Shown piece by piece: positions 22,153 to 30,167 of a stretch of 41,054 bases of DNA. Location: the NCBI GenBank assembly GCA_023422005.1, contig JAEZSC010000190.1, forward strand, positions 1-41,054, read 5' to 3'. The translations under genes were made by a program, and so were the position numbers. Position 1 is the first letter of the stretch. Each line of letters opens with the position of its first letter. The DNA comes from Bacillota bacterium (GTDB taxonomy: Bacteria > Bacillota > Clostridia > Christensenellales > UMGS416). The notes under the pieces are model-generated. The model ran no database searches, had not been told where the DNA came from, and saw only the letters and a program-made list of their open reading frames with translations.

Positions 22153-22737
22153 TTATTCCGGTTGCTTAGCCTCATCAGGTCCATCCTCCGCCGGCTGAGA
22201 CAGCGCTTCCGCAAGCGCCGCGCCCTCCTCCAGCGCCGGCAGGTCCATCAGCGATTCCAGCGCGAAGCAGCGCAGAAACTCCTCGGTGGTGGCAAAGAGC
22301 ACCGGGCGGCCCAAGCGGTCGGCGGTGCCGGCCTCGCGGATCAGGCCGCGCTTGAGCAGCACCTCCATGGAATAATCGGAACTGACGCCGCGGATTTCCT
22401 CGATCTCCCGGCGGGTGATGGGCTGGCGGTAAGCGATGATGGACAGCGTCTCCAGCGCGCTCTGGCTGAGCGGCCGGCTGCGCCGTGGGGCCAGCACCGC
22501 CTGCACGATGTCGCTGTAGGCAGCGTTGGTGCACATCTGCACGGCGTCCTCTATGCGGTTGATCTGGATACCCCGGCGCTCAAAGCGGTATCGGGAGATC
22601 ATGTCCTCCAAGATGGGGCGCATCTGCAGCTCCACCAGGCCCAGCGCCTCGGCCAGCACGCCCACGGGCACCGGATCGCCGGAGGCGAAGAGCACCGCTT
22701 CTACCGCACTTTCTATTTCCTGCCGTTCCAAAGGCAT
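22153..22737 (-). CDS. scpB: Segregation and condensation protein B
   Basis: The 194-residue protein is the winged-helix kleisin-partner of the SMC-ScpAB condensin, needed for chromosome compaction and segregation. IESAVEAVLFASGDPVPVGVLAEAL opens the first winged helix. The strongly conserved LSQSALETLSIIAYRQPITRREIEEIRG begins the second, followed by SMEVLLKRGLIREAGTADRLGRP. The acidic C-terminal tail is disordered, as usual. It follows scpA by 58 nt. GGAGG lies 3 nt before the ATG, which is unusually close. Confidence 0.97.
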   Translation of the reverse strand: MPLERQEIESAVEAVLFASGDPVPVGVLAEALGLVELQMRPILEDMISRYRFERRGIQINRIEDAVQMCTNAAYSDIVQAVLAPRRSRPLSQSALETLSIIAYRQPITRREIEEIRGVSSDYSMEVLLKRGLIREAGTADRLGRPVLFATTEEFLRCFALESLMDLPALEEGAALAEALSQPAEDGPDEAKQPE

Positions 22738-22795
22738 GTCCCTCCATCTTTCACGTCACTGTTGCCACCGGCAACGCCCTTACAGCGGCAAGCCG

Positions 22796-23524
22796 CTATC
22801 CCGCGTTGCCTGCAGCGGCACTTAATGTAATTTCACCGTACAGCGCGTCCTGCCGCAGGGTCACGCGGCCCAGTTTCAGAAGTTCCAGCAGCGCCAAGAA
22901 GGCCGTGACGACCTCCTCCCGGGTGGGTCGGGCGGCAAACAGCTCGCCAAAGCCCACCGCACCCCGGCGGCTCAACAGCCGCTGAATGCGAAAAATCTGC
23001 TCCTGCACGGTATAGCCTTCGCGCTCGATGCGCCGGGCTGGCGCTTCATCCTCGTCGTCCTCGTCCACCCGGGCCATCAATGCCCGGAATGCCTCCATCA
23101 GCAGCGCCGCGCTGGCGTTGGTGATGTCGAAGTCGGCGCCACGGACGATCTCCTGGGGCAGGCGGTAATAGATGCCCGCCGCCTGGCGCTCCTTTTCGGC
23201 AAAAGTGGCGCTGGCCGCCTTGAAGAGCTTGTATTCCTCCAACTGGCGGATGAGCTCCTGCTCGGGGTCCGGCGCGTCGGGCTCATCCTTGGGCACGCCG
23301 GGCAGCAGGCGGCGGCTCTTGATCTCCAGCAACCGTGCTGCCATCTCCAGGAACTCGCTGGCGCGGTCCATGTCCAGTTCGTCCAGCTCGCTCATATAGG
23401 CCAGAAACTGATCGGTGATCTCAGAAACGAAGATGTCACGGATGTCCACCTGGGCGCGGCCAATCAGCGCCAGCAGCAGGTCCAGCGGGCCGTCGAAGGC
23501 CGAAAGCTTCACATGATAAGCCAT
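22796..23524 (-). CDS. scpA: Segregation and condensation protein A
   Basis: The 242-residue protein is the kleisin subunit that bridges the SMC heads. VKLSAFDGPLDLLLALIGRAQVDIRDI at the N-terminus and DRASEFLEMAARLLEIKSRRLLP are family signatures. The C-terminal winged helix (FGELFAARPTREEVVTAFLALLELLKLGRV) binds SMC. A central charged linker is present. The gene starts seven nt after the M50 protease stop, the common Bacillota order of site-2 protease, scpA and scpB. Confidence 0.97.
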   Translation of the reverse strand: MAYHVKLSAFDGPLDLLLALIGRAQVDIRDIFVSEITDQFLAYMSELDELDMDRASEFLEMAARLLEIKSRRLLPGVPKDEPDAPDPEQELIRQLEEYKLFKAASATFAEKERQAAGIYYRLPQEIVRGADFDITNASAALLMEAFRALMARVDEDDEDEAPARRIEREGYTVQEQIFRIQRLLSRRGAVGFGELFAARPTREEVVTAFLALLELLKLGRVTLRQDALYGEITLSAAAGNAG

Positions 23525-23531
23525 GGCAGCC

Positions 23532-24206
23532 TCACAGCAGCTCCAGCAGCGGCCTCAGCAGCCAAATGCTGAAATCCCAAAGCACGCCCACCGCCCACAT
23601 GATGTAGCGCCCGGCCACTCCGGTGAACAGCAGCGCCAGCAGCACCAGCTGCCCGTAGCGCTCCACATTCCACATCAGCCGGGGGTTGGCACGGTCCAGC
23701 AGCGTGCTGTCCTTGAGGATGTTATAGCCATCCAGCGGCGGCACTGGGAGCAAGTTGAAGGCGCACAGCGCGAAGTTGATCGTTACGGCGCTGAACATGA
23801 TACGATAGAGCGCGCCGTCGGGGTCCAAAACACCGTTGACGTCCATCAAGCCTTGGCTGGCCATAGCATTGGCCCCATACAGCAGCACCACGCCCAGCAG
23901 CAGGTTGGTCAGCGGCCCGGCAATGCCCACCAGCGCAAAGCCGAAGCGCCGGGTGCGATAGTTGCGCGGGTCGGTCATCACCGGTTTGGCCCAGCCAAAG
24001 CCCGCCACGATGAGCATGACGAAGCCCATGATGTCCAGATGATGCATGGGGTTGAGTGAGATACGGCCCATGCGCCGGGGCGTGGGGTCGCCCAGGCGAT
24101 CTGCCACCACCGCGTGGGCCAGCTCGTGTAGCACCAGGCCCAATATGATGCCCGGCAGCGAATATAAGATTCCCAAAGGGTTCATTAAGCGATCGAAAAT
24201 ATTCAT
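23532..24206 (-). CDS. Site-2 protease family membrane metalloprotease (M50)
   Basis: The 224-residue membrane protein has about five to six hydrophobic segments. H27-E28-L-A-H31 is the zinc HExxH motif in the first helix. NPMHHLDIMGFVMLIVAGFG with WAKPV and the FALVGIAGPLTNLLLG segment match the small YdjP/M50B group. The third ligand aspartate lies late, in VPPLDGYNILK. AAGGAG precedes the ATG. It is encoded directly before scpA, as in many Bacillota. Its natural substrate is not known and it lacks a PDZ domain. Confidence 0.93.
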   Translation of the reverse strand: MNIFDRLMNPLGILYSLPGIILGLVLHELAHAVVADRLGDPTPRRMGRISLNPMHHLDIMGFVMLIVAGFGWAKPVMTDPRNYRTRRFGFALVGIAGPLTNLLLGVVLLYGANAMASQGLMDVNGVLDPDGALYRIMFSAVTINFALCAFNLLPVPPLDGYNILKDSTLLDRANPRLMWNVERYGQLVLLALLFTGVAGRYIMWAVGVLWDFSIWLLRPLLELL

Positions 24207-24401
24207 GCATTCTCCTTGGAGCGCAGCAAAATACGCCCTTTCCTATCATACCGTATCGGGCGGCGGGATGCAAACCCGCGGTGTATGGCGATGTGTTCCA
24301 TGGACCCACTCTGCACAGCCGTAATCCCGACTCGCATTCCTTTTGAATATGAAATAATATGGAATTTTGATCCTTTATGGGCAATTGATGCGCGGGCGGC
24401 C

Positions 24402-24902
24402 TTATCCTCTGCCCCGCCGCGGATAAAACTCCGCGAGCAGCGCCATGTATTCATCCAGGTACTCGGCCTGCGGCGCACGATATTCAAAGGTGATGCCGTT
24501 GCACTTGTCGATGCTCTGGCCGAACAGTGTATAGCTCTTGCGGAATCGACAGCCGTCGGCCCGCTGATTATGGCAATGGTTGCAGCGGCCGTGGTCGTTC
24601 ACAAATGGCTCCAGCACGTGGGCCGACGCGCCCTCCAGAAAGGCGCAGTGCTTGTCCACGCCATTGAGGAACAGCCGCAGCGACACGCCGTCGTCGCGGA
24701 TGTAGATGCGGGCGGCGACGCTCTGCGATTTGGCCCCGGTCTTGCGATAGATCATCATGTGGCGGCCCCAGCAGTAGCCCGGGCCGATGCGCCCGCCGCA
24801 ATCGTACCCGGCGCGGCCCATGGCGGCGTCGAAGGCGTCCACAAAGTCACGGTTTTCGGGGCTCAGGTGCTCCAGTTCCACTGCGGCGCCCCAGGTCTGC
24901 AT
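24402..24902 (-). CDS. Conserved-looking hypothetical protein with a cysteine cluster
   Basis: The 166-residue protein is not recognised. A cysteine/histidine group at about residues 105-135 (GRCNHCHNQRADGCRFRKSY, then DKCNGITFEYR) has the spacing of a small zinc or iron-sulfur site. C35 and C44 (YDCGGRIGPGYCWGRHM) lie earlier. The protein is soluble and rich in aromatic residues. AGGAGG precedes the ATG. It is the last gene of a minus-strand run with the HD and HEAT-like proteins, with a 22-nt gap. A metal-binding role is inferred from the residues only. Confidence 0.65.
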   Translation of the reverse strand: MQTWGAAVELEHLSPENRDFVDAFDAAMGRAGYDCGGRIGPGYCWGRHMMIYRKTGAKSQSVAARIYIRDDGVSLRLFLNGVDKHCAFLEGASAHVLEPFVNDHGRCNHCHNQRADGCRFRKSYTLFGQSIDKCNGITFEYRAPQAEYLDEYMALLAEFYPRRGRG

Positions 24903-24924
24903 GGCACCCTCCTGCTATCGTCCC

Positions 24925-25602
24925 TTATTGGCGGTCCAAGCGCTGGTTGTTGATCGTGACACCGTTGACGACGATGTCCAGCCGGCAGCCCAAATACTCG
25001 GCGGCCTTCTCGCACAACGCCATGCGGCTCAGGTAAATCTGCATGAATTCCATAACCGAGGAATGCTCGTCCATAATCATCTCGTAGCGGATCACGCGAT
25101 TGGCATTGTCCACATCCACCCAGTTCTTCTTGATGGAATAATTGACGCGGTCGTGGATGTCTCGGGGATCGTAGCGATTCTTGCGCACGCGGGTGCGGTG
25201 GGCGTCGGATTTGTCAGCGATGATCAGCGCCGCAGAAATCTCGCTGACCGGCGCGCCGGTTTGCTCCTCGTGGTAGCCTACGGCGGAGAGGATGCGGCAG
25301 ATCTCCTCCATGGGCATGCCGGTCTCCCGCAGCAAGGGAAACAGCAGCGTGGCGCCCTGGAAGCCGTGGTGCTTGCGGTTGACCACGTTGCCCACATCGT
25401 GCACCCAGCCGGCGATGGCGGCCAGCTCCACAGTGCGCTCGGGGTATTCCAGCTTGCGCAAAATGTTTGCGGCCACGGTGCTGACATAGCCCACATGGCG
25501 CTGGCCGTGCTCGGTATAGCCGATGGCGGCCAACACCTCGTTGGCCTCGTGGATCATGGCACTGATTTCGGGGTTGCGGTGGATGTCTTCCAGTGTAACC
25601 AT
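24925..25602 (-). CDS. HD-domain phosphohydrolase
   Basis: The 225-residue protein has an HD domain. H36 (QRHVGYV), H68-D69 (GWVHDVG) and later H79 with the IIADKSD aspartate fit the metal-binding pattern. The N-terminal segment IHEANEVLAAIGYTEHGQRH is typical of the YfbR/HD-hydrolase group seen in Clostridia. The C-terminal part is a beta-rich extension. GAGGAG precedes the ATG and the gene starts 9 nt after the HEAT-like gene. A nucleotide or phosphate ester substrate is likely but unspecified. Confidence 0.85.
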   Translation of the reverse strand: MVTLEDIHRNPEISAMIHEANEVLAAIGYTEHGQRHVGYVSTVAANILRKLEYPERTVELAAIAGWVHDVGNVVNRKHHGFQGATLLFPLLRETGMPMEEICRILSAVGYHEEQTGAPVSEISAALIIADKSDAHRTRVRKNRYDPRDIHDRVNYSIKKNWVDVDNANRVIRYEMIMDEHSSVMEFMQIYLSRMALCEKAAEYLGCRLDIVVNGVTINNQRLDRQ

Positions 25603-25611
25603 CGGAACTCC

Positions 25612-26469
25612 TCAGTCCAAATACTTCAGCGACTCAAACCATGGGTCGCCGGCAAAATCCGGTTCTGGAACGTTGACCTCGCCGCCCAGCTCCTCGACGG
25701 CGTTCTTGGTCTCGGTCCATTCCAGATAGTTCAGCGTGCCATCTTTCAATGCCGCCAGCAGATGCGGTATCGCGTCGGCGTTGCCGTATTTGCCCAGATA
25801 GGCGGCCAAAATGGCCCTGTCGCTCTCGGCGCTCTGATAGGCCTGCAGCAGGTGGTCATAGATGCGCTTGTCGCCGGGATATTCGGCCAGTACGCTCAGC
25901 AGCCATTCCCTCGCCTGAGGGTCGGTGGCCTCATGGAAGCGGGCCAGCACCGGGTCCACAACCTCGGGGCCCATGGCCATCAGCGCCTCGGCCATGCTCT
26001 CGGCATAGTCGCCGTCGGGCGTGCGGATGATGGCGTCGATGTACTCCTCCATGGGCACGCGGCTGCCGACCTCATTGAGCAGCTTGATGGCGATCATCAC
26101 GGCCTCGTCGCCCTTGGGGCCGGCGGGCATGGCCGCAGCCTCGCGGCGCTTCACAGCCAGCAGCGGCACCTCCGAAGCCTGCCCCAGCGCCACGATGCGG
26201 TCCAGCATCGGGTCGGGCACCCATACGCCGGCGGTGATGTATTTGAGCATCCACTTGACCAGCATGTCGGCATCGTCGAACTGGTCGAAGTAATTGAGCG
26301 GCGCGTGTCCGCCCAGCCATTCCGCCGGTGAGCGCAGCCAGCGCTCATACACGCGCTCCACCTGCGCCTCCATCTGCTCGGCCTTGGGGAACTTGTCCTT
26401 ATTCTTGAGCATCCATTCCTTGAGATGCTGCTGGAAGCGCTTTTCGAAGTCCAGAACGAAGAGATCCAT
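25612..26469 (-). CDS. Hypothetical helical-repeat (HEAT-like) protein
   Basis: The 285-residue soluble protein is mostly alpha-helical. Residues 140-270 show loose 30-residue units of the HEAT/ARM kind (YAESMAEALMAMGPEVVDPV, REWLLSVLAEYPGDKRIYDH, RAILAAYLGKYGNADAIPHL). The N-terminal part (EKRFQQHLKEWMLKNKDKFP) is charged and amphipathic. No enzyme motif is seen. GGGAGG lies 10 nt before the ATG. It begins the operon with the HD and cysteine-cluster proteins. Function is unknown; a scaffold or binding role is inferred from the repeats. Confidence 0.7.
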   Translation of the reverse strand: MDLFVLDFEKRFQQHLKEWMLKNKDKFPKAEQMEAQVERVYERWLRSPAEWLGGHAPLNYFDQFDDADMLVKWMLKYITAGVWVPDPMLDRIVALGQASEVPLLAVKRREAAAMPAGPKGDEAVMIAIKLLNEVGSRVPMEEYIDAIIRTPDGDYAESMAEALMAMGPEVVDPVLARFHEATDPQAREWLLSVLAEYPGDKRIYDHLLQAYQSAESDRAILAAYLGKYGNADAIPHLLAALKDGTLNYLEWTETKNAVEELGGEVNVPEPDFAGDPWFESLKYLD

Positions 26470-26491
26470 GATCGCGTTTCCTCCCGAAAGG

Positions 26492-26892
26492 TTACATTTT
26501 CTGCGTAGCAGTATCGCTTGTCAGTTTAACAATTTGTGCCATTTCACACTGCCGGCGTATTTCCGCCAGCACATCGCCTGTGGCCTGCAACGCTCGCTCA
26601 TTGGAGAATCGCAAAGTCCTGATGCCACAAACGCTCAGATAGCGGTCACGCTCACCATCATACTCCATCTGCCTTTTCCTGTCATGTGCTCCGCCGTCCA
26701 GTTCCACGACCAGCCGCGCCTTCTCACAGTAGAAATCGGCGATGTAGCGGTAGAGCGGGTATTGACGGTAGAATTTCCAACCGCCAAGCGCTTCGTGCGC
26801 AGGTGCTGCCAGAGTGCTTTCTCGGCTGGCGTAGGATTCGCGCGAAACTGACGCGCCAACTCCAGGATATAGGGCGGTGATTCCAGCTTCAT
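26492..26892 (-). pseudogene. DUF559 endonuclease-like gene with a frameshift
   Basis: Two overlapping frames together make one DUF559 protein, a Vsr/restriction-endonuclease-like family. The first frame gives ELARQFRANPTPAEKALWQH and LRTKRL. The second continues GGWKFYRQYPLYRYIADFYC, ARLVVELDGGAHD and IRTLRFSNE. The switch is at the palindrome AAGCGCTT (26786-26793), consistent with loss of one base. The catalytic pair DFYC/ELDGG is intact downstream. It may be a true pseudogene or an assembly error. Confidence 0.8.
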
Positions 26893-26985
26893 TCAATCCA
26901 GCCCTCCATCATGCAGTACCGGGCAATCCTAGACTCGTTACCTTTCTAAGCTTGTAGCCTTTACTCACACCCTCTGCCCCGTCAG

Positions 26986-27064
26986 ACCCTCTCCTGCACC
27001 CTCCCCCAAAGGGGGATGGAGTATATTCCCCTCCCCCTCTGGGGGAGGGGTTGGGGGAGAGGGT
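26986..27064. repeat. Palindromic C/G-rich intergenic repeat
   Basis: ACCCTCTCC (26986-26994) and GGAGAGGGT (27056-27064) are perfect outer arms. Inside lie CCCCC-AAA-GGGGG (27003-27015) and a perfect 10-bp hairpin CCCCTCCCCC-TCT-GGGGGAGGGG (27028-27050). There is no gene between 26893 and 27162. It looks like a dispersed non-autonomous repeat; no other copy is in this window. Confidence 0.65.
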
Positions 27065-27162
27065 TTTAGCGGCAAGAAACAAGTCTCTGCGTAGATTGCG
27101 ATTTAGAAACGAAACACAGCCTTGATGATGACTTTATTCAGTAATAAGGATGCGGTGATCTC

Positions 27163-28032
27163 TCACCCCTCCCCTGCCAACTGCTCCAGCTCCTCTTCCG
27201 TAAAATCATACTGCTTGTTGCAAAAATGGCAGCACACCTGCGCCCCATGGTCCTGGGCAGCCATTTCTTGCAAGTCTGACGCGCCCAGCGCCACCAGCGC
27301 CCGCTCGATGCGATCCCGGCTGCAGTCGCAGCGGAATGCTACCGGCGTTACGCCCACGGCCACAGGGTCCATGCCGTCGAACACGCCGCGCACCAGCGCA
27401 TCGCCGCCATCCAAATGCAGGCTGCGGCTGATGTCGCCCAGCAGCGGCGCACGCAGCTCCAGGTCGCTCAGAACGCTGTCGGGGCATCCTGGCAGCGGCT
27501 GCACAAAGATACCGCCGGCGGCAGCCACGGTGTAGTCGGGGTACACCAGCACACCCAGCGCCACCAGGCTGTTCTGCTGCTCGCTGGCCGTCAGATACTG
27601 GGCGAAGTCCATGGCGATCTCGCCGTTTACGAGGTTGACCATGCCCACATAGGGCTCCCGCATCCCAAGGTCCTTCACGACGGTCAGCTTGCCGGCGCGG
27701 CCCACGGCGCCGCCCACGTCCAGCTTGCCATCGGCCCGCAGCGGCAGCTCCACCGAGGGGTCGGTGGCATAGGCCTTCACCGTGCCGTCGGGCCGGGCCA
27801 CTGCGCACAACCGGCCCATGGGTCCGTCGCCGTCTATCGTGGCGGTCACTGAGCCGTCGCCCTTGAGTTCGCTGGCCAGCATCACCGTGGCGGTCAGCGT
27901 GCGGCCCAGCGCCGCGGTGACCACGGCGGAGGCGTTGTGGGTCACCCGGGCCTCCTCGCAGGCCTGGGTGGTCTCGGCCAATATGATGCGCACGGCGCCG
28001 TCAGCGGCCATGTAGCGGGTGATTTGATCCAA
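27163..28032 (-). CDS. hslO: Redox-regulated chaperone Hsp33
   Basis: The 289-residue protein is the oxidation-activated holdase. ITRYMAADGAVRIILAETT opens the fold, followed by the GDGPMGRL and YPDYTVAAAGGIFVQPLPG segments. The C-terminal zinc switch has C235-x-C237 (FRCDCS) and C268-x2-C271 (CCHFC). The start is a TTG at 28032, six nt after AGGAGG; the longer open frame would translate through that ribosome binding site. The gene is alone, between a repeat-containing gap and a 180-nt gap holding another repeat. Confidence 0.96.
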   Translation of the reverse strand: MDQITRYMAADGAVRIILAETTQACEEARVTHNASAVVTAALGRTLTATVMLASELKGDGSVTATIDGDGPMGRLCAVARPDGTVKAYATDPSVELPLRADGKLDVGGAVGRAGKLTVVKDLGMREPYVGMVNLVNGEIAMDFAQYLTASEQQNSLVALGVLVYPDYTVAAAGGIFVQPLPGCPDSVLSDLELRAPLLGDISRSLHLDGGDALVRGVFDGMDPVAVGVTPVAFRCDCSRDRIERALVALGASDLQEMAAQDHGAQVCCHFCNKQYDFTEEELEQLAGEG

Positions 28033-28058
28033 AGGTAACCTCCTAATGTGCTTCCAGT

Positions 28059-28166
28059 GTACATCCAATCGCCGCCCTGGTCCGCCTTTGCTCTCACATC
28101 ACCGCTGCGCGATGACATTGCTGCAAAGGCGGTGGGACGACCAGCTTTTTCGGTACATCTAATCGC
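28059..28166. repeat. Small inverted-repeat element flanked by direct repeats
   Basis: GTACATCCAATCGC (28059-28072) and GTACATCTAATCGC (28153-28166) are direct repeats with one mismatch. Between them, CTGGTCCGCCTTTGC (28077-28091) pairs with GCAAAGGCGG (28123-28132), and a 6-nt bulge later GACCAG (28139-28144) completes the arm. This is the shape of a miniature mobile or palindromic element. Confidence 0.55.
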
Positions 28167-28183
28167 TCGCTGACGCGAGCGAT
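28162..28183 (-). terminator. Hairpin after the methyltransferase gene
   Basis: ATCGCTCGC-TGAC-GCGAGCGAT is a perfect 9-bp stem 31 nt beyond the stop codon. No T tract follows, so terminator function is only likely. Confidence 0.4.
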
Positions 28184-28214
28184 GCTCGCCGCTTTGGGTG
28201 GCTTCGTCAACACG

Positions 28215-28973
28215 CTAGGTGTTGACGGCGCAGAACTGGATGCGTTCACAGCCGGGGGACGGCGGCTCGGTCGTGAACATGCCATAGGCGCCGCGCAGCG
28301 TATAGCCGGCGCTCTGCAGAAGCGTGGCCAGCTCAGCTTGCGTCCAGGGCCGCTGGCGGTGGATCTCGCTGCGGCGGCGGTACAGGCCGCCGGGCTGCTG
28401 GGTAAACAGCGTAATGTCCATCGTGAGCACCGTGCGAGCGGTGTTCAGCCGGTTGCTCCACAGATAGGCGCAGTCGGCGGTCTCCTCGCCGTAGAGCTGG
28501 CCATCCATGGCAATGAGTTTCTCAGACGAGCTGATATCAAAGCACAGCGCGCCGCCCTTCTTCAGGCTGCGGCGGGCGCTGCGGAAGAAGCCCAGCACGT
28601 CATCCTCGCTCAGCAGATAGTTGACGCCGTCGCAGCAGCACACCACCGCGTCCACCGGGCGGTGGGCCTTCATGGTGCGGATGTCCTGGCACACGAAGGT
28701 CACCGCTGCGCCCTCCCGGGCGGCACGGTCGGCAGCGTGGCTGAGCATCTGGGGGGAAATATCCATACCCGTGACGCGATAGCCTGCGCGGGCCATGCGC
28801 ACGGTAATGCCGCCGGTGCCGCAGGCGGCGTCGATAACCGTGCCGCCGGCCGGGCAGCCCAGCGTGCCTAGGCGCGCCTGCAAATAGCCGCTCCAGGCAG
28901 CCTGGTCGTGGTGGGCAAGCTTATCATATATGTCGCTGAGCGCTCCGTAGGGCAGTTCTGGCATCGTCGTCAC
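28215..28973 (-). CDS. Class I SAM-dependent methyltransferase
   Basis: The 252-residue protein has the Rossmann methyltransferase core. Motif I is VIDAACGTGGITVRMA (about residues 46-61), followed by VTGMDISPQML, FVCQDIRTM and the acidic DAVVCCCDGVNYLL. These match the YqeM-like/Methyltransf_25 group. The likely start is GTG at 28973, because GTGA overlaps the stop of the spore-protein gene and AAGGA lies 9 nt upstream; the ATG three codons later is an alternative. The acceptor molecule is unknown. Confidence 0.9.
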   Translation of the reverse strand: MTTMPELPYGALSDIYDKLAHHDQAAWSGYLQARLGTLGCPAGGTVIDAACGTGGITVRMARAGYRVTGMDISPQMLSHAADRAAREGAAVTFVCQDIRTMKAHRPVDAVVCCCDGVNYLLSEDDVLGFFRSARRSLKKGGALCFDISSSEKLIAMDGQLYGEETADCAYLWSNRLNTARTVLTMDITLFTQQPGGLYRRRSEIHRQRPWTQAELATLLQSAGYTLRGAYGMFTTEPPSPGCERIQFCAVNT

Positions 28974-29158
28974 GGTTGGGATTCCTTGCGTTTTTTCTTG
29001 TTACGGCCACTGAGCAGACCGCCGATGCGCCCGGCCTCGGCGCTGGTCAGGCTGCCCCAGCCAAGCTGGCGTACCTTTTCATCCAGCCCGATGTCCTGAG
29101 CGATCTCGTACTGCAATCCCTCAAGCTTGATCTTCTTGGGTTTCTTGGACTGTTTCAA
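28970..29158 (-). CDS. Small acid-soluble spore protein, alpha/beta type
   Basis: The 62-residue basic protein reads KLEGLQYEIAQDIGLDEKVR, then GWGSLTSAEAGRIGGLLSGR and a lysine-rich tail. The x-YEIA-x-(D/E)-(I/L)-G and G-x-L-(T)-(S/A)-x-E-x-G-x-x-GG blocks are those of alpha/beta SASPs, which coat spore DNA. The start is TTG at 29158, seven nt after GGGAGG. Its stop overlaps the methyltransferase start. This is the best sign in the window that the organism or its ancestors form endospores. Confidence 0.82.
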   Translation of the reverse strand: MKQSKKPKKIKLEGLQYEIAQDIGLDEKVRQLGWGSLTSAEAGRIGGLLSGRNKKKRKESQP

Positions 29159-29262
29159 TGCACTGCCTCCCGATCTAAAATCGACCCCATCCGCAGCGGG
29201 ATGCGGGCGGTCTTGCTTAGTATCGGGATGACAACGGTTTTTATGTGAATCTTGCTCCTTAC

Positions 29263-30147
29263 CTACTCCTTGCGATCCTCGGGGTCCATGTGGGTGTCCT
29301 CGGTGTCGGCGCGCATCAGGCGCAGGAAAGTCGCGTTGGTGTAGCTGTTGAACACGAAGCCAGTGAGCGCAAAGCCCAGCAGCAGATAGAACACCACAAA
29401 CACCAGCAGCGGGATGCCGTTCTTCACGAGGATAAAAGCGATGAGCGCCGCCAGCACCGGCAGCAGCGCCAGCGCGCCAAAAAGGATCGTGAAGGGCAGG
29501 CGGCCCAGCGCCAGCATCAGGCTGTTGCGCAGGATTTGCGTCACCTTGAGCTTATAGGTGACCATCATCGGGAAGGCGTATATGAAGCTCAGCAGGAAAA
29601 GCACCATGAGCACGATGAAGATCAGTTGCATGATCCACATCCATTGGTTCTGCGCCATCAGCGCGCTATAGTTGTATAGCGTGATGAAGCCCAGATACAG
29701 CGCCAAACCCATGATCAACCCAAGCACCGCGGCCTGCTTCCAGTTCTTGCCCATGTGCTCCTTAAAGTCGCTCCACAGCCAGGCGTGCTCGTCGCGGCTC
29801 CAGTTGCGCAGAATGTACGTGATCCCCGCAGTGGGCGGGCCGGCCAGCGTCAGGCACGGTATCAATCCCAGCAGATAGACGTGCAGACTGCCCAGCATCT
29901 GGGCGGTCATTTCATCGGGTGTAAGCTCCAAAGGAATCGCATTGATGGCCGTGAAACTCAGAACCGTCCACACCAAAGCCGGCAGCAGGAACACCGCGTA
30001 TAGCAGATTGGCCTTGATCAAGTCGCCAAAGCGCACGCCCAGCGTCGTGAAGAACAGCTCGTATTTGTTGCGCGGCAGATCCTCGGGGTTTATGTCCGGG
30101 CGGTTGGGGTTGCCGTTGTACATGCGGTTGAAAAAACCCTTAAACAT
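29263..30147 (-). CDS. YesL/DUF624-family membrane protein
   Basis: The 294-residue integral membrane protein begins with a soluble stretch (MFKGFFNRMYNGNPNRPDIN). About six helices follow, starting LLYAVFLLPALVWTVLSF at about residue 48, with a YesL-like FKEHMGKNWKQAAVLG loop. The family is common next to sugar ABC importers in Bacillota but its role is unknown. GAGGAA precedes the ATG. It is not next to a sugar importer here. Confidence 0.8.
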   Translation of the reverse strand: MFKGFFNRMYNGNPNRPDINPEDLPRNKYELFFTTLGVRFGDLIKANLLYAVFLLPALVWTVLSFTAINAIPLELTPDEMTAQMLGSLHVYLLGLIPCLTLAGPPTAGITYILRNWSRDEHAWLWSDFKEHMGKNWKQAAVLGLIMGLALYLGFITLYNYSALMAQNQWMWIMQLIFIVLMVLFLLSFIYAFPMMVTYKLKVTQILRNSLMLALGRLPFTILFGALALLPVLAALIAFILVKNGIPLLVFVVFYLLLGFALTGFVFNSYTNATFLRLMRADTEDTHMDPEDRKE

Positions 30148-30167
30148 GTCCGATTCCTCGCTTTTCT

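Noticed and set aside
24203..24487. 94-codon minus-strand frame between the protease and the cysteine-cluster gene
   Set aside because: It overlaps both neighbours, has no ribosome binding site and no domain; the gap of about 195 bp holds nothing recognised.
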